Below, in pieces: positions 32,460-41,256 of a stretch of 44,147 nt of DNA; position 1 is the stretch's first letter, and each line of letters opens with the position of its first letter. The stretch is from the NCBI GenBank assembly GCA_964514575.1, contig CAZETJ010000004.1, positions 1 through 44,147 on the forward strand, written 5' to 3'. This DNA is from CAZETJ01 sp964514575 (GTDB lineage: Bacteria; Patescibacteriota; Saccharimonadia; Saccharimonadales; UBA10212). The position numbers were made by a program, and so were the translations under genes. Below the pieces are notes generated by a model. That model did not search any database, had not been told where the DNA came from, and saw only the letters and a list, made by a program, of their open reading frames with translations.

Positions 32460-33099
32460 CCCAAAAAATTAACCAGGCACCGAACATCAGCATTTGGACC
32501 TCTTGGGAATAGCCAGCACTGGTGCTACCACTGTAACTGCCTTTGGCGGACTCGGCAAAGAGGAAGATAAAAAATATCAAAGTAGCTAGAAGGGTCGGGA
32601 AAGCCGCTAGCGTGATCCTTCGTTGCAAACGGTAATAGATTAGACTCAGGATTGGCAGTGCTAAGAAGCAAACGCCGATAATTGTGCTGCTGATGGCGTG
32701 TGTGGGTATTGAAAAGCCATGCAGCCCAAGGTGCACGGGCGAATCACAGGCACGGTCCAGGGTACCAGAACAAGGCAGTGGCATAAAGGCATCAGCGATA
32801 TTGGCGGCGCCAAGCAGGACCGAGGAGCCGACTAGCCAACGTCCGCTACGACGTTTAAGGTCGAGTCGGTCCTTTAGTGAATAAGCTAGGACTAAGATCA
32901 TGATGCCGGCGGCTATATCTAAGCTCTGGAAAAGCCAATGAGCTGGCTGATCAGGGCTGGAAAGCTCGCTGATGGAGCCGCCCTTTTTTATTAACTCCCA
33001 GTTAAAAGCCAAGCCCAACAACCAGTTATTGAAAAGGATCATAGCCAGCGACGCTAGGGCTAAGCGGCTACGGGAAAATCGTCTTAAAACGTCGATCAT
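32431..33099 (-). CDS. DUF998-like integral membrane protein
   Basis: 222 residues with six predicted membrane helices. The middle contains MPLPCSGTLDRACDSP and HLGLHGFSIPTHAISSTIIG, the conserved loop of the DUF998 family, followed by helices in FLALPILSLIYY and LLATLIFFIFLF. Function of the family is unknown. TATTAT lies 7 nt before the ATG and shares bases with the divergent promoter of the next gene. It overlaps the 3' end of cydB tail-to-tail. Confidence 0.82.
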   Translation of the reverse strand: MIDVLRRFSRSRLALASLAMILFNNWLLGLAFNWELIKKGGSISELSSPDQPAHWLFQSLDIAAGIMILVLAYSLKDRLDLKRRSGRWLVGSSVLLGAANIADAFMPLPCSGTLDRACDSPVHLGLHGFSIPTHAISSTIIGVCFLALPILSLIYYRLQRRITLAAFPTLLATLIFFIFLFAESAKGSYSGSTSAGYSQEVQMLMFGAWLIFWAKSLTNLAR

Positions 33100-33105
33100 T
33101 CTCCG

Positions 33106-33112
33106 TATAATA
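33106..33112. promoter_or_regulatory. Overlapping divergent -10 boxes
   Basis: TATAATA on the plus strand contains TATAAT (33106-33111), 12 nt before ATG 33124. Its complement contains TATTAT (33112-33107), 7 nt before ATG 33099. The two promoters cannot be open at once. Confidence 0.55.
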
Positions 33113-33123
33113 ACATCAGCACT

Positions 33124-34788
33124 ATGAACAAGCGTGCCTATGAAGCTAGCACAGTCCGCGACGCAATTGCGGGCGCTACTTTTCTAACTGGACTGCTGAC
33201 GCTCGGTACTACCCTTGAGGCTCTAGCCCACACTCATAATGCGCGGCTAATACTAGGAGACGCTCACCCAACGGTCATTGCGGGGCTGAGTCTGATTTAT
33301 CTGGCCACGTTGCTTAGACGTGGTAAATACAATGCCTGGCTGATCAGCGTTGGGTTATATATGTATTTGGCTGTTCGTAACTTCTGGCATTTTGTTTTAA
33401 GCACCGATCGTCTAGATAGGCCCTGGGCTGTTATTTTGAACCTGAGCCTGCCCACGCTGACACTTCTGGCCCTGGCCATTTATAGAGACCGGTTTAGAGT
33501 CAAAAGCGGACTAGCGAGCTTTGCCCTGGCAGCCCGCCGAGCAGTGCTTGTTCTAGTGGTAACCTTTCTATACGGAGTCACTGGCTTTCAGCTGCTTGAT
33601 CACCACGACTTTCATGAGGAGATTTCCCTGCCTACGTCTATCCATTACACTATCGACCAGTTCGGACTGACCACTAAAGAGAAACCTATAGCCCACACAC
33701 GACGAGCCGTCGTATTCGTTGACTCCCTGGCCGTAGTAAGTGTTACATCGTTGGTCTATACGGCAGCAGCACTCTTCTCCCCAATCCGTTTTCGCCTGCA
33801 CCGTAGCCAGACTGATATCGAGGCGGCTAGACGCATCATGAAAATATACTCCACAACCAGCGAGGACTTCTTCAAGTTGTGGCCGCCGGACAAAGCCTAC
33901 TTCTTTAACTCATCGCGGACGGCCTGTATTGCCTATAAGGCCGCCCATGGTACAGCTCTAGCGGTCGGTGATCCGGTCGGACCGCCGGCGGAGTTAGAAG
34001 GTTTAATCGGCGACTTCATCGACTATTGTTACGTTAACGGTTGGTCGCCTGCCTTTATTCATACCGAAGGTAGGTTGTCGAATCTCTACCAAAGCTATGG
34101 TTTTGAAATGCAGAAAATCGGCGAAGAGCCAATTGTCGATACTGAGAAATTTGTTGAGATCACGGCCAAGGATAAGTACTTTCGACATATTAACAATAAA
34201 TTCTCCAAGGCCGGCTTTAGCGTGGAGCTCCTCGCACCGCCACATTCTGATGAGACTTTGGTCAGGCTGAAACAAATATCGGATGATTGGCTGAGCGTAC
34301 CGGGTAGAGCTGAACGCGGTTTCATGCTCGGATTCTTTACGCCTGAGTACATGCAGCTTTGCCAACTAGTCTGTGTCCGCGACTCTGCTGGCCAGATCCA
34401 GGCTTTTGTTAACCGTGTCCCGGGACCGAAGCCCGGTGAGGCAAACTTTGATTTTTTGCGAAGCGCCGAAAGCGCCCCAGGCAACATTAACGATTACGTA
34501 ATGATGAACTTCATTAATGAGCTCTATAGACAGTCAGTACCATGCCTGAACATGGGTCTTAGCCCCTTATCTGGACTGAACACCAGCGGCGGGAGCGATT
34601 CGGCAACTATCGCCGGTCTTCTAAAGCTAGTTTACGCTGCCGCCGGACGGTTCTATTCCTTCCAGGGCTTAAGGCGCTTCAAGGACAAGTACGCTCCAAG
34701 CTGGGAGCCGCGCTACATTGTCTATAAGGGCGGCGTTGCTGGTTTCGGTAAAACCATGAATGCTCTGCTCAGAGCAATGAACCTTTAG
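33124..34788 (+). CDS. MprF-type DUF2156 phosphatidylglycerol lysyltransferase-like protein
   Basis: 554 residues. The N-terminal ~220 hold about six membrane helices. The C-terminal ~320 form a DUF2156 double-GNAT domain with KLWPPDKAYFFNSSRTACIA, AVGDPVGP, KFSKAGFSVELL, GRAERGFMLGFF and NMGLSPLSGL near the end, followed by FKDKYAPSWEPRYIVY. The family moves amino acids from tRNA to lipids, changing surface charge. The membrane part is shorter than the MprF flippase, so substrate could differ. TATAAT lies 12 nt before the ATG. It converges with the LCP gene, overlapping by 4 nt. Confidence 0.88.
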   Translation: MNKRAYEASTVRDAIAGATFLTGLLTLGTTLEALAHTHNARLILGDAHPTVIAGLSLIYLATLLRRGKYNAWLISVGLYMYLAVRNFWHFVLSTDRLDRPWAVILNLSLPTLTLLALAIYRDRFRVKSGLASFALAARRAVLVLVVTFLYGVTGFQLLDHHDFHEEISLPTSIHYTIDQFGLTTKEKPIAHTRRAVVFVDSLAVVSVTSLVYTAAALFSPIRFRLHRSQTDIEAARRIMKIYSTTSEDFFKLWPPDKAYFFNSSRTACIAYKAAHGTALAVGDPVGPPAELEGLIGDFIDYCYVNGWSPAFIHTEGRLSNLYQSYGFEMQKIGEEPIVDTEKFVEITAKDKYFRHINNKFSKAGFSVELLAPPHSDETLVRLKQISDDWLSVPGRAERGFMLGFFTPEYMQLCQLVCVRDSAGQIQAFVNRVPGPKPGEANFDFLRSAESAPGNINDYVMMNFINELYRQSVPCLNMGLSPLSGLNTSGGSDSATIAGLLKLVYAAAGRFYSFQGLRRFKDKYAPSWEPRYIVYKGGVAGFGKTMNALLRAMNL

Positions 34789-35906
34789 TTTTGGCTCAGG
34801 CTGGCTAAGGCTGTGTCGATCTGGCTGAAGTCATCCAAGCCGGCGGCAGGTATTAAAGCGGATTCGCCGTTGTAAGTTGTGTAAGAAGCGAGGTAGTTTT
34901 TGCTCCCCAATGCTCGCAGGTTGAGCGACTGAAGGCTCGAGCTGGGAACGCTTCTGAACAAGCTGAGCAGTGGTCGGGCCTCTGAGACGTTCACATCAGT
35001 CTTTATGTTGGTGCCGACGGCCGAAAAAAGCTTGCCGTTCTTGAGCGGATTGAGCACCAGCGTCCAACTGAGTTTTTGCTGGATAGCCGCCAATACTTGT
35101 CGCTGATGTTGGGTTCGGTCAAAATCGGCTTGAGGGAAACCATATGATTCGGGAGAATCGCCACGGGCTCGAGTCAGGTTCAGAGCCGTTTGGCCGTCAA
35201 GCGTCTGTGGGCCATTGGCCAGTTTTAGAGGACCGCCATCAACCGGACTGATATTCGGATCGTAGAGTCCGCGCGGATCCGGGCTCTGGATATTGACCAC
35301 AATTCCGTCCAAACCGTTAACAATGCCCCTAACGGCGGCATAATCAAACAGCGCGTAATAATTAATCGGGGTGTTGAAGTCGTTGGCTACAACCTGCTCC
35401 AGTAGGTTCATTCCCCCATCCTGATAAGCTTCGTTAATCTTGGCATGGCCAAAGCCCGGGATATCCACGTATAGGTCGCGCGGTACACTGAGCATATAGC
35501 CGGTGTGCTTGGTGGTGCTCAAACTCAGCAAAATGATTGAGTCAGTCAAATTTGCCCCGGAGTGCCCAGGATCGTCTGCCGAGTAGCCGACCAGCAGCAC
35601 ATTAACTCGGCCAGAGGAGCTCTTAAGGGTAGTGGGTGTTAGAGCGCTAAAAATATTGCCAGAGCCAAAAGTCTTTTGAGCCGCCCGAGATATATTGATT
35701 GTATCCCAGCCGCCAATGAAAATAATGACCGCCAGAAGAGCTAAGACGAGTCCGAGTAGACTTCTTTTAATAACTTGGCGTCTAGTTAGCCGGGGCTTGA
35801 TAACAGGCTGGTCTGCGGCTTTGGCTCCAGAACCGACTGATTCTGGTCGGTAAGTAGCCATAGTTCTACCGGTCTCGAACTTGTGTATGTCTTTTTTGTC
35901 AGCCAT
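34785..35906 (-). CDS. LytR-CpsA-Psr family glycopolymer transferase
   Basis: 373 residues. A basic cytoplasmic N-terminus (~45) and one membrane helix (about 46-66) precede the LCP domain with LLVGYSADDPGHSGANLTDSI-type Asp/Arg motif, SVPRDLYVDIPGFG, GHAKINEAYQDGG and LTRARGDSPESYG followed by the DRTQHQRQVL block. It attaches teichoic-acid-like or other polymers to the wall. A weak AAGG lies before the ATG. It starts 11 nt after the kinase gene stop, so it probably belongs to the two-component operon. Confidence 0.95.
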   Translation of the reverse strand: MADKKDIHKFETGRTMATYRPESVGSGAKAADQPVIKPRLTRRQVIKRSLLGLVLALLAVIIFIGGWDTINISRAAQKTFGSGNIFSALTPTTLKSSSGRVNVLLVGYSADDPGHSGANLTDSIILLSLSTTKHTGYMLSVPRDLYVDIPGFGHAKINEAYQDGGMNLLEQVVANDFNTPINYYALFDYAAVRGIVNGLDGIVVNIQSPDPRGLYDPNISPVDGGPLKLANGPQTLDGQTALNLTRARGDSPESYGFPQADFDRTQHQRQVLAAIQQKLSWTLVLNPLKNGKLFSAVGTNIKTDVNVSEARPLLSLFRSVPSSSLQSLNLRALGSKNYLASYTTYNGESALIPAAGLDDFSQIDTALASLSQN

Positions 35907-35917
35907 TGCCTTAACTA

Positions 35918-36913
35918 TTATGCAGACGGCAAGAAGATTGTGAAAGCGGAGCCCTTACCAACCGTTGTTTTGACTTCTATGTGGCCTCCATGCAGCTCCG
36001 TAATTTTTTTAGCTAACGCCAAGCCTAAGCCATAGCCGTTGGTTCGTTCTTTACTGCGGCTAGCATCGGCGCGGTAAAATCGATCAAAAATATGTGGCAG
36101 ATCCACTTTGGCAATTCCCGGTCCTTCGTCGCTGACTCTGGCGTACACCTGCTTACCATTACCGCCTGAGCTAATAGTGATGGTTGACCTTGCCGGACTA
36201 TACTTGACGGCGTTATCGATCAAGATAGCAACCAGATCAGCTAGACTCTGTTGGTCGGCCTTAGCCTGTGCATCGTTTAGCGCTTGGACGAATTTGATTT
36301 TCTTAGCAGCTGCAATCTTTGCAAAACGAGCCTGGGCAGCTTCGGCAGCTAGTTTAAGTGAAGCTACGGACTCAATATTTAAAGGTTCGCTCTGGCTGGC
36401 CAGTCTTAGCAAGCCCTCGCTCAGGCCTTGAAGCTTAGAAACCTCTTCGAGGTTACTCTCAAGCAACTTGACCGCCTCGGCTTTGGATATCTTGGAATCA
36501 CGCAACGCTACTTCGATCTCAGTCTTCATGGCGGCTAGTGGGGTTCTCAGCTCGTGGCTAGCGTCGGCTGCAAAGCGCTTTTGCGATTCCAGAGCGTCCT
36601 CAATTGGTGACAGAGTGCGTCTAGCCAAAGCGTAACTGGCGGCACCGCCAACAGCTGCTACGAAAATATTCAAAAGAACTAGACTATTGCGTAAATGTTG
36701 CAAATCATCCGACAGCTGGTTTTGCCGGAGCTTGCCGTAATAAACGGTCTCGCCGGGCCCTAGAAAATTAGAAAAATAGCCGACCTGCCGGTCATTATTG
36801 CGAGCTAAGTCATCACGCGAGACGCCGTAGATTACCAGGCTGAAGCTAGCCGATATGGCCAGAATTATAGCCAGATACCAAAGCGCCAACTTCAGAGCGG
36901 CAGACTGAAACAT
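35918..36913 (-). CDS. Membrane sensor histidine kinase
   Basis: 331 residues. Two membrane helices (about 7-28 and 80-97) bracket a short extracytoplasmic loop. Then come HisKA with DASHELRTPLAAMKTEIEVA and an ATPase domain with IDNAVKYSPA, DEGPGI and NGYGLGLALAKKI. It probably senses an envelope signal. Its start is 2 nt from the stop of the OmpR-type regulator, and the LCP gene follows, which suggests control of wall polymer attachment. Confidence 0.95.
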   Translation of the reverse strand: MFQSAALKLALWYLAIILAISASFSLVIYGVSRDDLARNNDRQVGYFSNFLGPGETVYYGKLRQNQLSDDLQHLRNSLVLLNIFVAAVGGAASYALARRTLSPIEDALESQKRFAADASHELRTPLAAMKTEIEVALRDSKISKAEAVKLLESNLEEVSKLQGLSEGLLRLASQSEPLNIESVASLKLAAEAAQARFAKIAAAKKIKFVQALNDAQAKADQQSLADLVAILIDNAVKYSPARSTITISSGGNGKQVYARVSDEGPGIAKVDLPHIFDRFYRADASRSKERTNGYGLGLALAKKITELHGGHIEVKTTVGKGSAFTIFLPSA

Positions 36914-36914
36914 C

Positions 36915-37601
36915 TTAGGCGGAAACCTTCCCTAGCTTGTAGCCAAAACCCCGAACTGTGTTAATGAGCGATGGCGATTTTTTGAACGGCCGGTCGATCT
37001 TGGCTCGCAAATAGCCGATGTAGACCTCTACCGTGTTTGGCAGAATATCGGCGTCGAAATCCCAAACGTGCGAGATAATAGTGTCCTTTGATAGTACGCG
37101 CCCGCAGTTGCGCATCAGGTACTCCAGCAAAGCGAACTCCTTAGCGCTCAGGTTTATAATTTGCCCGTCCCTCTTGACTTCGTAACTCAGCGTATCAAGT
37201 GACAGGTCGGCTACTTTAAGGATGTTAGGTTCGGCTTTCTGTGGTCGCCGTAACAAGGCGCGGATGCGGGCCAGCAACTCTTCAAATGAAAAGGGCTTAA
37301 TAAGATAATCATCGGCTCCGGCGTTTAGGCCTTCAACTCGGTCCTGGATTTGGTCTTTGGCTGTCAGCAGCAGGATCGGTGTGTGGATGCCGTCGGCCCG
37401 GAGCTTACGGCAGATTTCTGAGCCGTCCATAGTGCCGGGCAGCATCCGGTCGATAATCATCACATCATAGCTTTGGCTGAGGGCCGCACCCAAACCACTA
37501 TCAGCATCGTATTCGACGTCTACAGCATATTTTTCTTGGGTCAGGCCTTTTTTTAGGGCACCAGCAATCTTATGCTCATCCTCTATGACCAGCAATCTCA
37601 T
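36915..37601 (-). CDS. OmpR/PhoB-type response regulator
   Basis: 228 residues. The receiver domain has the Glu7-Asp8 acid pair, phospho-acceptor Asp51 in VMIIDRMLPG and Lys in GADDYLIKPF. The winged-helix DNA-binding domain follows from about residue 128, with LSAKEFALLEYLMRNCGRVL, VWDFDADILPNTVEVYIGYL and INTVRGFGYKLG. It heads the operon regulator-kinase-LCP. TAAAAT lies 6 nt before the ATG. Confidence 0.97.
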   Translation of the reverse strand: MRLLVIEDEHKIAGALKKGLTQEKYAVDVEYDADSGLGAALSQSYDVMIIDRMLPGTMDGSEICRKLRADGIHTPILLLTAKDQIQDRVEGLNAGADDYLIKPFSFEELLARIRALLRRPQKAEPNILKVADLSLDTLSYEVKRDGQIINLSAKEFALLEYLMRNCGRVLSKDTIISHVWDFDADILPNTVEVYIGYLRAKIDRPFKKSPSLINTVRGFGYKLGKVSA

Positions 37602-37607
37602 ATCTCT

Positions 37608-37613
37608 ATTTTA
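37608..37613 (-). promoter_or_regulatory. -10 box of the regulator-kinase-LCP operon (leaderless type)
   Basis: TAAAAT, 6 nt before ATG 37601. Confidence 0.55.
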
Positions 37614-37661
37614 CTGCAAATAAACTGAGGGCAAGCTTAAGCGAGCTATTAGACCATGAGC

Positions 37662-37667
37662 TACAAT
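37662..37667 (+). promoter_or_regulatory. -10 box of the PAP2 gene (leaderless type)
   Basis: TACAAT, 7 nt before ATG 37675 and 4 nt before GTG 37672. Confidence 0.6.
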
Positions 37668-37674
37668 AGGTGTG

Positions 37675-38571
37675 ATGACCAAGGTGAGGGTTCGAGATAA
37701 TTTAATGCAGGCTGTCGGAATCATCGGTACCCTGACTTGCCTTGGCGTGTTTATTCATACGCCAAGTTTTCCAACCCCTGATAAACTGGTCGTTTTTTTG
37801 ACCTTTGTCTTTATGATCTTTAAGCAGGCCATCGAGATGCTTAAGCGGCTACTGCCCTTCGTAGTATTGCTACTGGTCTATGAGTCGTTTAGGGGCATCG
37901 CCCATCAGCTGAACAGTCACGTCAACTATACCCTGGCGCCCCATATTGACCGCTTGTTGTTCGGCAAATTACCGACAGACTATCTACAACAGTGGCTATG
38001 GCGCGGGCATACCAGCTGGTATGACATCGCTTTCTATATACCCTATATGCTGTTTTTTGTGATGCCGCTGGGGCTAGCATTGCTGGTTTGGAAGACTCAC
38101 CCTAAGCTCTATTGGCGAGTAGTTTGCACTTATCTGGCGGTTTTTTTCTCGGCTTTTCTGACCTTTTTGATCTTTCCTACGGCGCCGCCGTGGCTGGCTG
38201 TCCAGAATCACTACATCGAACCAGTCGCTAGAATATCCAGCAGCGTTTGGGCCAGTCTGGGGATCCACAACTTCCCCTCGCTTTATAGTCATATTGCCCC
38301 AAATCCGGTGGCGGCCGTGCCAAGTTTGCACGCGGCTTGCGCCACGCTCTTATCCCTGTTCATCTTCAAAATTTATGGCAGGCGTTGGGGGTTGGTTTCG
38401 CTGATTTACCCAGCCTTGATATACGTTGGGGTCGTCTATGAAGGCGAGCATTACGCTTTTGATGTTTTAGCAGGTATCGTTTACGCCTTGGTTTTTTACT
38501 GGGTTGTACCTCCTGCCATGGCCCGCATAAAAAACTTTTTAAAAAAAACGCTGGCCAAGTCTTCAGACTAG
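37675..38571 (+). CDS. PAP2-family membrane phosphatase/transferase
   Basis: 298 residues with about six membrane helices. Catalytic motifs are PSLHAACATLLSLF (motif 2 His) and YEGEHYAFDVLAG (motif 3 His and Asp); motif 1 is reduced, with FPTAPPW ahead of it as in Aur1/inositol-phosphotransfer relatives. It could remove or exchange phosphate on lipid or lipid-linked sugar. It is followed 31 nt downstream by the acyl-AMP ligase, so a role in envelope lipid or glycolipid synthesis is likely. Confidence 0.9.
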   Translation: MTKVRVRDNLMQAVGIIGTLTCLGVFIHTPSFPTPDKLVVFLTFVFMIFKQAIEMLKRLLPFVVLLLVYESFRGIAHQLNSHVNYTLAPHIDRLLFGKLPTDYLQQWLWRGHTSWYDIAFYIPYMLFFVMPLGLALLVWKTHPKLYWRVVCTYLAVFFSAFLTFLIFPTAPPWLAVQNHYIEPVARISSSVWASLGIHNFPSLYSHIAPNPVAAVPSLHAACATLLSLFIFKIYGRRWGLVSLIYPALIYVGVVYEGEHYAFDVLAGIVYALVFYWVVPPAMARIKNFLKKTLAKSSD

Positions 38572-38588
38572 ACTCAGCTAATACGGTT

Positions 38589-38594
38589 TAGAAT
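38589..38594 (+). promoter_or_regulatory. -10 box of the acyl-AMP ligase gene (leaderless type)
   Basis: TAGAAT, 8 nt before ATG 38603. An ATG at 38597 is only 2 nt away. Confidence 0.5.
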
Positions 38595-38602
38595 GTATGC
38601 AG

Positions 38603-40060
38603 ATGATTAGCCGTTTAACGGGAGGCTTTGGGTTGTCGCAATTAAGTCACATTGATGATTTGCTGAGGCACCATTCAGTTGCCCAGCCGTCGAAGCCAGC
38701 CGTAATTTTTGGGGACTCCCAGCTGTCTTACAGCCGGCTAGAGACTCTGGTAGAGGCAGGCGCTGTCACGCTCAGTTCTCGGCTTGGCAACTCCCGCCAA
38801 AAAGTTGTCGGGCTTCTAATGCCTAACAGCTTAGACTATGTTGTGGCTTATCTCTCGATAGTCCGATCGGGCCACATAGCTCTACCGATAGACGTGATCT
38901 ATAAGCCGCTGGAGCTTGAGGCTATTGCCGGGCAAATGAAACCCGAGTTAATCTTGACTGATTTAAACGGAAAAAAACGCCTTGAGGCGCTCAGTTTTCC
39001 GGTACTGACAGCTGACCAATTGGCTGCGCCGTCAAGTGGCGAGACCAAATTTCTACGGCTGCCCGCTGATCGGCAGATCGCTAGCCTCCTATTCACATCT
39101 GGAACGACTGGCCAGCCAAAAGCGGCGCCCTACACACACGCCAACCACCTCTGGAACATCAAGGTTTGTTCGCAGGTATGGGACTGGACGGCTGCCGACA
39201 GCTTGCTGATCTCGCTAAGGCTGAGTCACTGGTATGGTTTAGTTATGGGGCTGTCCGGAGCCCTATACCACGGGAATACTCTTTATCTCCAGGACAAATT
39301 CGATGCCGTCTCTACCCTTGAAGAGCTGGCCAGCGGACGGATTAGTCACTTTACGCACACCCCCTACGCCTATGCCAAGATGTTGGAGCGCCCGGGCGAG
39401 TTCGATATATCGGCTGTTAGGCTGCTGATTTCCGGCTCCGCGCCGCTACCTCCGAGTATCTGGGACGGCTTTAAAAAACGCTTTGGCAAAGAAATTATTG
39501 AATGTTATGGTTCCAGCGAGACAGGCCGGATCGTGGCTAACACAGTTGACGATCGGCAGCCCGGTTCGGCTGGTTTGGTATTGCCGGAGGTAGATTTAAA
39601 GATTAACCCACATGGCGAAGTTTTGGTGAAATCTCCAGGCGTTTTTCCTGGGTACTGGAAAAACGCTTCAGCGACTAAAGCAGCTATGGGTCCCGGCGGG
39701 TGGTGGCGCACAGGTGATCTGGGCGAGCTTAACGGCCAGCGACTATATTTACGGGGTCGTCGTCACGAGACTATTAGGCGGTATGGTTACATGATCTCTC
39801 CGCGCGATATAGAGTGGGCTATGCATCAATGTACGGAGGTTGATGAGATCCACGTGCTTGGCCGTTCGGTACCAAATAGCCCCGACGATGAATTGATCTA
39901 CTTTGTAGTTCCGAAAGGCCGCCAAACTCAAATCCACGATTTTTACCAGGCTAACCTGCCTTCTGTCTGGCGCCCCGACGAAGTTATATTTTTAGATCAA
40001 CTGCCGCGGACTCATAACGGCAAGGTTTCCATTGCCACACTTAAAGCAATGCTAAAATAA
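38603..40060 (+). CDS. Acyl-CoA synthetase/AMP-dependent ligase
   Basis: About 485 residues of the adenylate-forming family. It has the P-loop-like core LLFTSGTTGQPKAAPYTHA, the substrate motif ECYGSSETGRIV, WWRTGDLGEL, LRGRRHETIRRYGYMISPRDIE and the C-terminal NGKVSIATLK with the catalytic Lys. It activates a carboxylic acid as acyl-AMP and then a thioester. The Arg/His-rich hinge is unusual. The stop overlaps the OpgC gene start by 1 nt, so the activated acyl group is probably used by that transferase. Confidence 0.93.
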   Translation: MISRLTGGFGLSQLSHIDDLLRHHSVAQPSKPAVIFGDSQLSYSRLETLVEAGAVTLSSRLGNSRQKVVGLLMPNSLDYVVAYLSIVRSGHIALPIDVIYKPLELEAIAGQMKPELILTDLNGKKRLEALSFPVLTADQLAAPSSGETKFLRLPADRQIASLLFTSGTTGQPKAAPYTHANHLWNIKVCSQVWDWTAADSLLISLRLSHWYGLVMGLSGALYHGNTLYLQDKFDAVSTLEELASGRISHFTHTPYAYAKMLERPGEFDISAVRLLISGSAPLPPSIWDGFKKRFGKEIIECYGSSETGRIVANTVDDRQPGSAGLVLPEVDLKINPHGEVLVKSPGVFPGYWKNASATKAAMGPGGWWRTGDLGELNGQRLYLRGRRHETIRRYGYMISPRDIEWAMHQCTEVDEIHVLGRSVPNSPDDELIYFVVPKGRQTQIHDFYQANLPSVWRPDEVIFLDQLPRTHNGKVSIATLKAMLK

Positions 40061-41256
40061 TGGTTAAGTTGAAACTCGACCAGGACATAACTCTAGCGGC
40101 TCAGCCCGGCTCGCAGCGAATTCGAGCTTTTGATGTCATTCGGGGCTATTTTCTGGTGGTTATATTGATAGACCACATCGAGCTATACCCTAATGGCTGG
40201 GATTTGTTCACCGGTCGCGGCCGGCTACTGGTTTCGGCGGCTGAAGGCTTCTTTTTTATGTCTGGCCTACTGGTCGGACTGGTTTATCGCCGGCGTATAG
40301 CCCAAGGCATTAAATTCATATTCGCCAAGATGTGGCGGCGGGCAGCCGAGCTCTACATCGCTTCGGTATTTTTTACATTGCTCTACACGGCGGCTGCCGT
40401 CTTTTTGAACCACCCCTCAATCAAGGACGGCCTGTACACCATTATCAATTGGCCTCACATCATCAAGGAGACGTTGCTTATGCGCTACGGCTACGGATGG
40501 GCCGACTTTTTGGATCGCTTTGCCATCTTGATGTTCATGGCACCGTTTGGCTTCTATATGCTAATCAAACGTAAGTGGTGGCTGTTACTGGGCGCTAGCC
40601 TGATAGCTTGGGCTCTGCGGGGCAACAGCTTTACGCTTAGCTGGCAAATAATCTTTACATTAGGGATGTTGGTTGGCTATCATTGGCACGAATTGACGGC
40701 TCGCTGGCAGGCCGTATCAAGGCCTCTGCGGAGCCGCATTAAACGGGTTGTTGTGGTAGCAGCGCTGGTCACATTCCTCGTCAGCTATGCCAGCGTTTAC
40801 ATACTGTCGCTATTGAATGAAAAATGGTCTCAACTTCCGGGTTGGGGTCAGAGCTTCACCGGACATTGGAACTCTGCTAACGCCTGGGTATGGCAATATA
40901 GTCAAAAGTGGACAATGGGCCCGCTCCGGATTGTTCTATTCATGTTGTGGTTTGGGGCGCTGTTCATGGTCGTCAGGCGCTACGAGAAACAAATCGCCAA
41001 GTACAGCCATGGTCTCATTGAGCTGCTAGGCCGCAACAGTCTGTTTGTTTATATTGCCCATTCAATGATAGTTTTCATCTTCAAACTACTGTTACCGACA
41101 AATACAAACTTTGTTGAGAACTTTTTGATAACTGGCGCCGCACTCTTTTGCTTGGTCGCAGTTACAATTGCGTACAAAAAATTACAGCCTTCAATCAATC
41201 TGCGGCCGAGGCGTCCGGATTCGCTGCGTACGTTAATTGGAAGTGTAAAAGTCTAG
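40060..41256 (+). CDS. OpgC-type multi-pass acyltransferase
   Basis: 398 residues with about ten membrane helices. The N-terminal block IRAFDVIRGYFLVVILIDHI holds the Arg and His expected at the active site of OpgC and acyltransferase-3 proteins, followed by SAAEGFFFMSGLLVGLVY. OpgC succinylates periplasmic glucans in Proteobacteria; here the acceptor may be an envelope glycan or lipid. The start codon overlaps the ligase stop (TAATG), so the pair is coupled. Its 3' end overlaps the convergent hydrolase gene by 24 nt. Confidence 0.88.
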   Translation: MVKLKLDQDITLAAQPGSQRIRAFDVIRGYFLVVILIDHIELYPNGWDLFTGRGRLLVSAAEGFFFMSGLLVGLVYRRRIAQGIKFIFAKMWRRAAELYIASVFFTLLYTAAAVFLNHPSIKDGLYTIINWPHIIKETLLMRYGYGWADFLDRFAILMFMAPFGFYMLIKRKWWLLLGASLIAWALRGNSFTLSWQIIFTLGMLVGYHWHELTARWQAVSRPLRSRIKRVVVVAALVTFLVSYASVYILSLLNEKWSQLPGWGQSFTGHWNSANAWVWQYSQKWTMGPLRIVLFMLWFGALFMVVRRYEKQIAKYSHGLIELLGRNSLFVYIAHSMIVFIFKLLLPTNTNFVENFLITGAALFCLVAVTIAYKKLQPSINLRPRRPDSLRTLIGSVKV

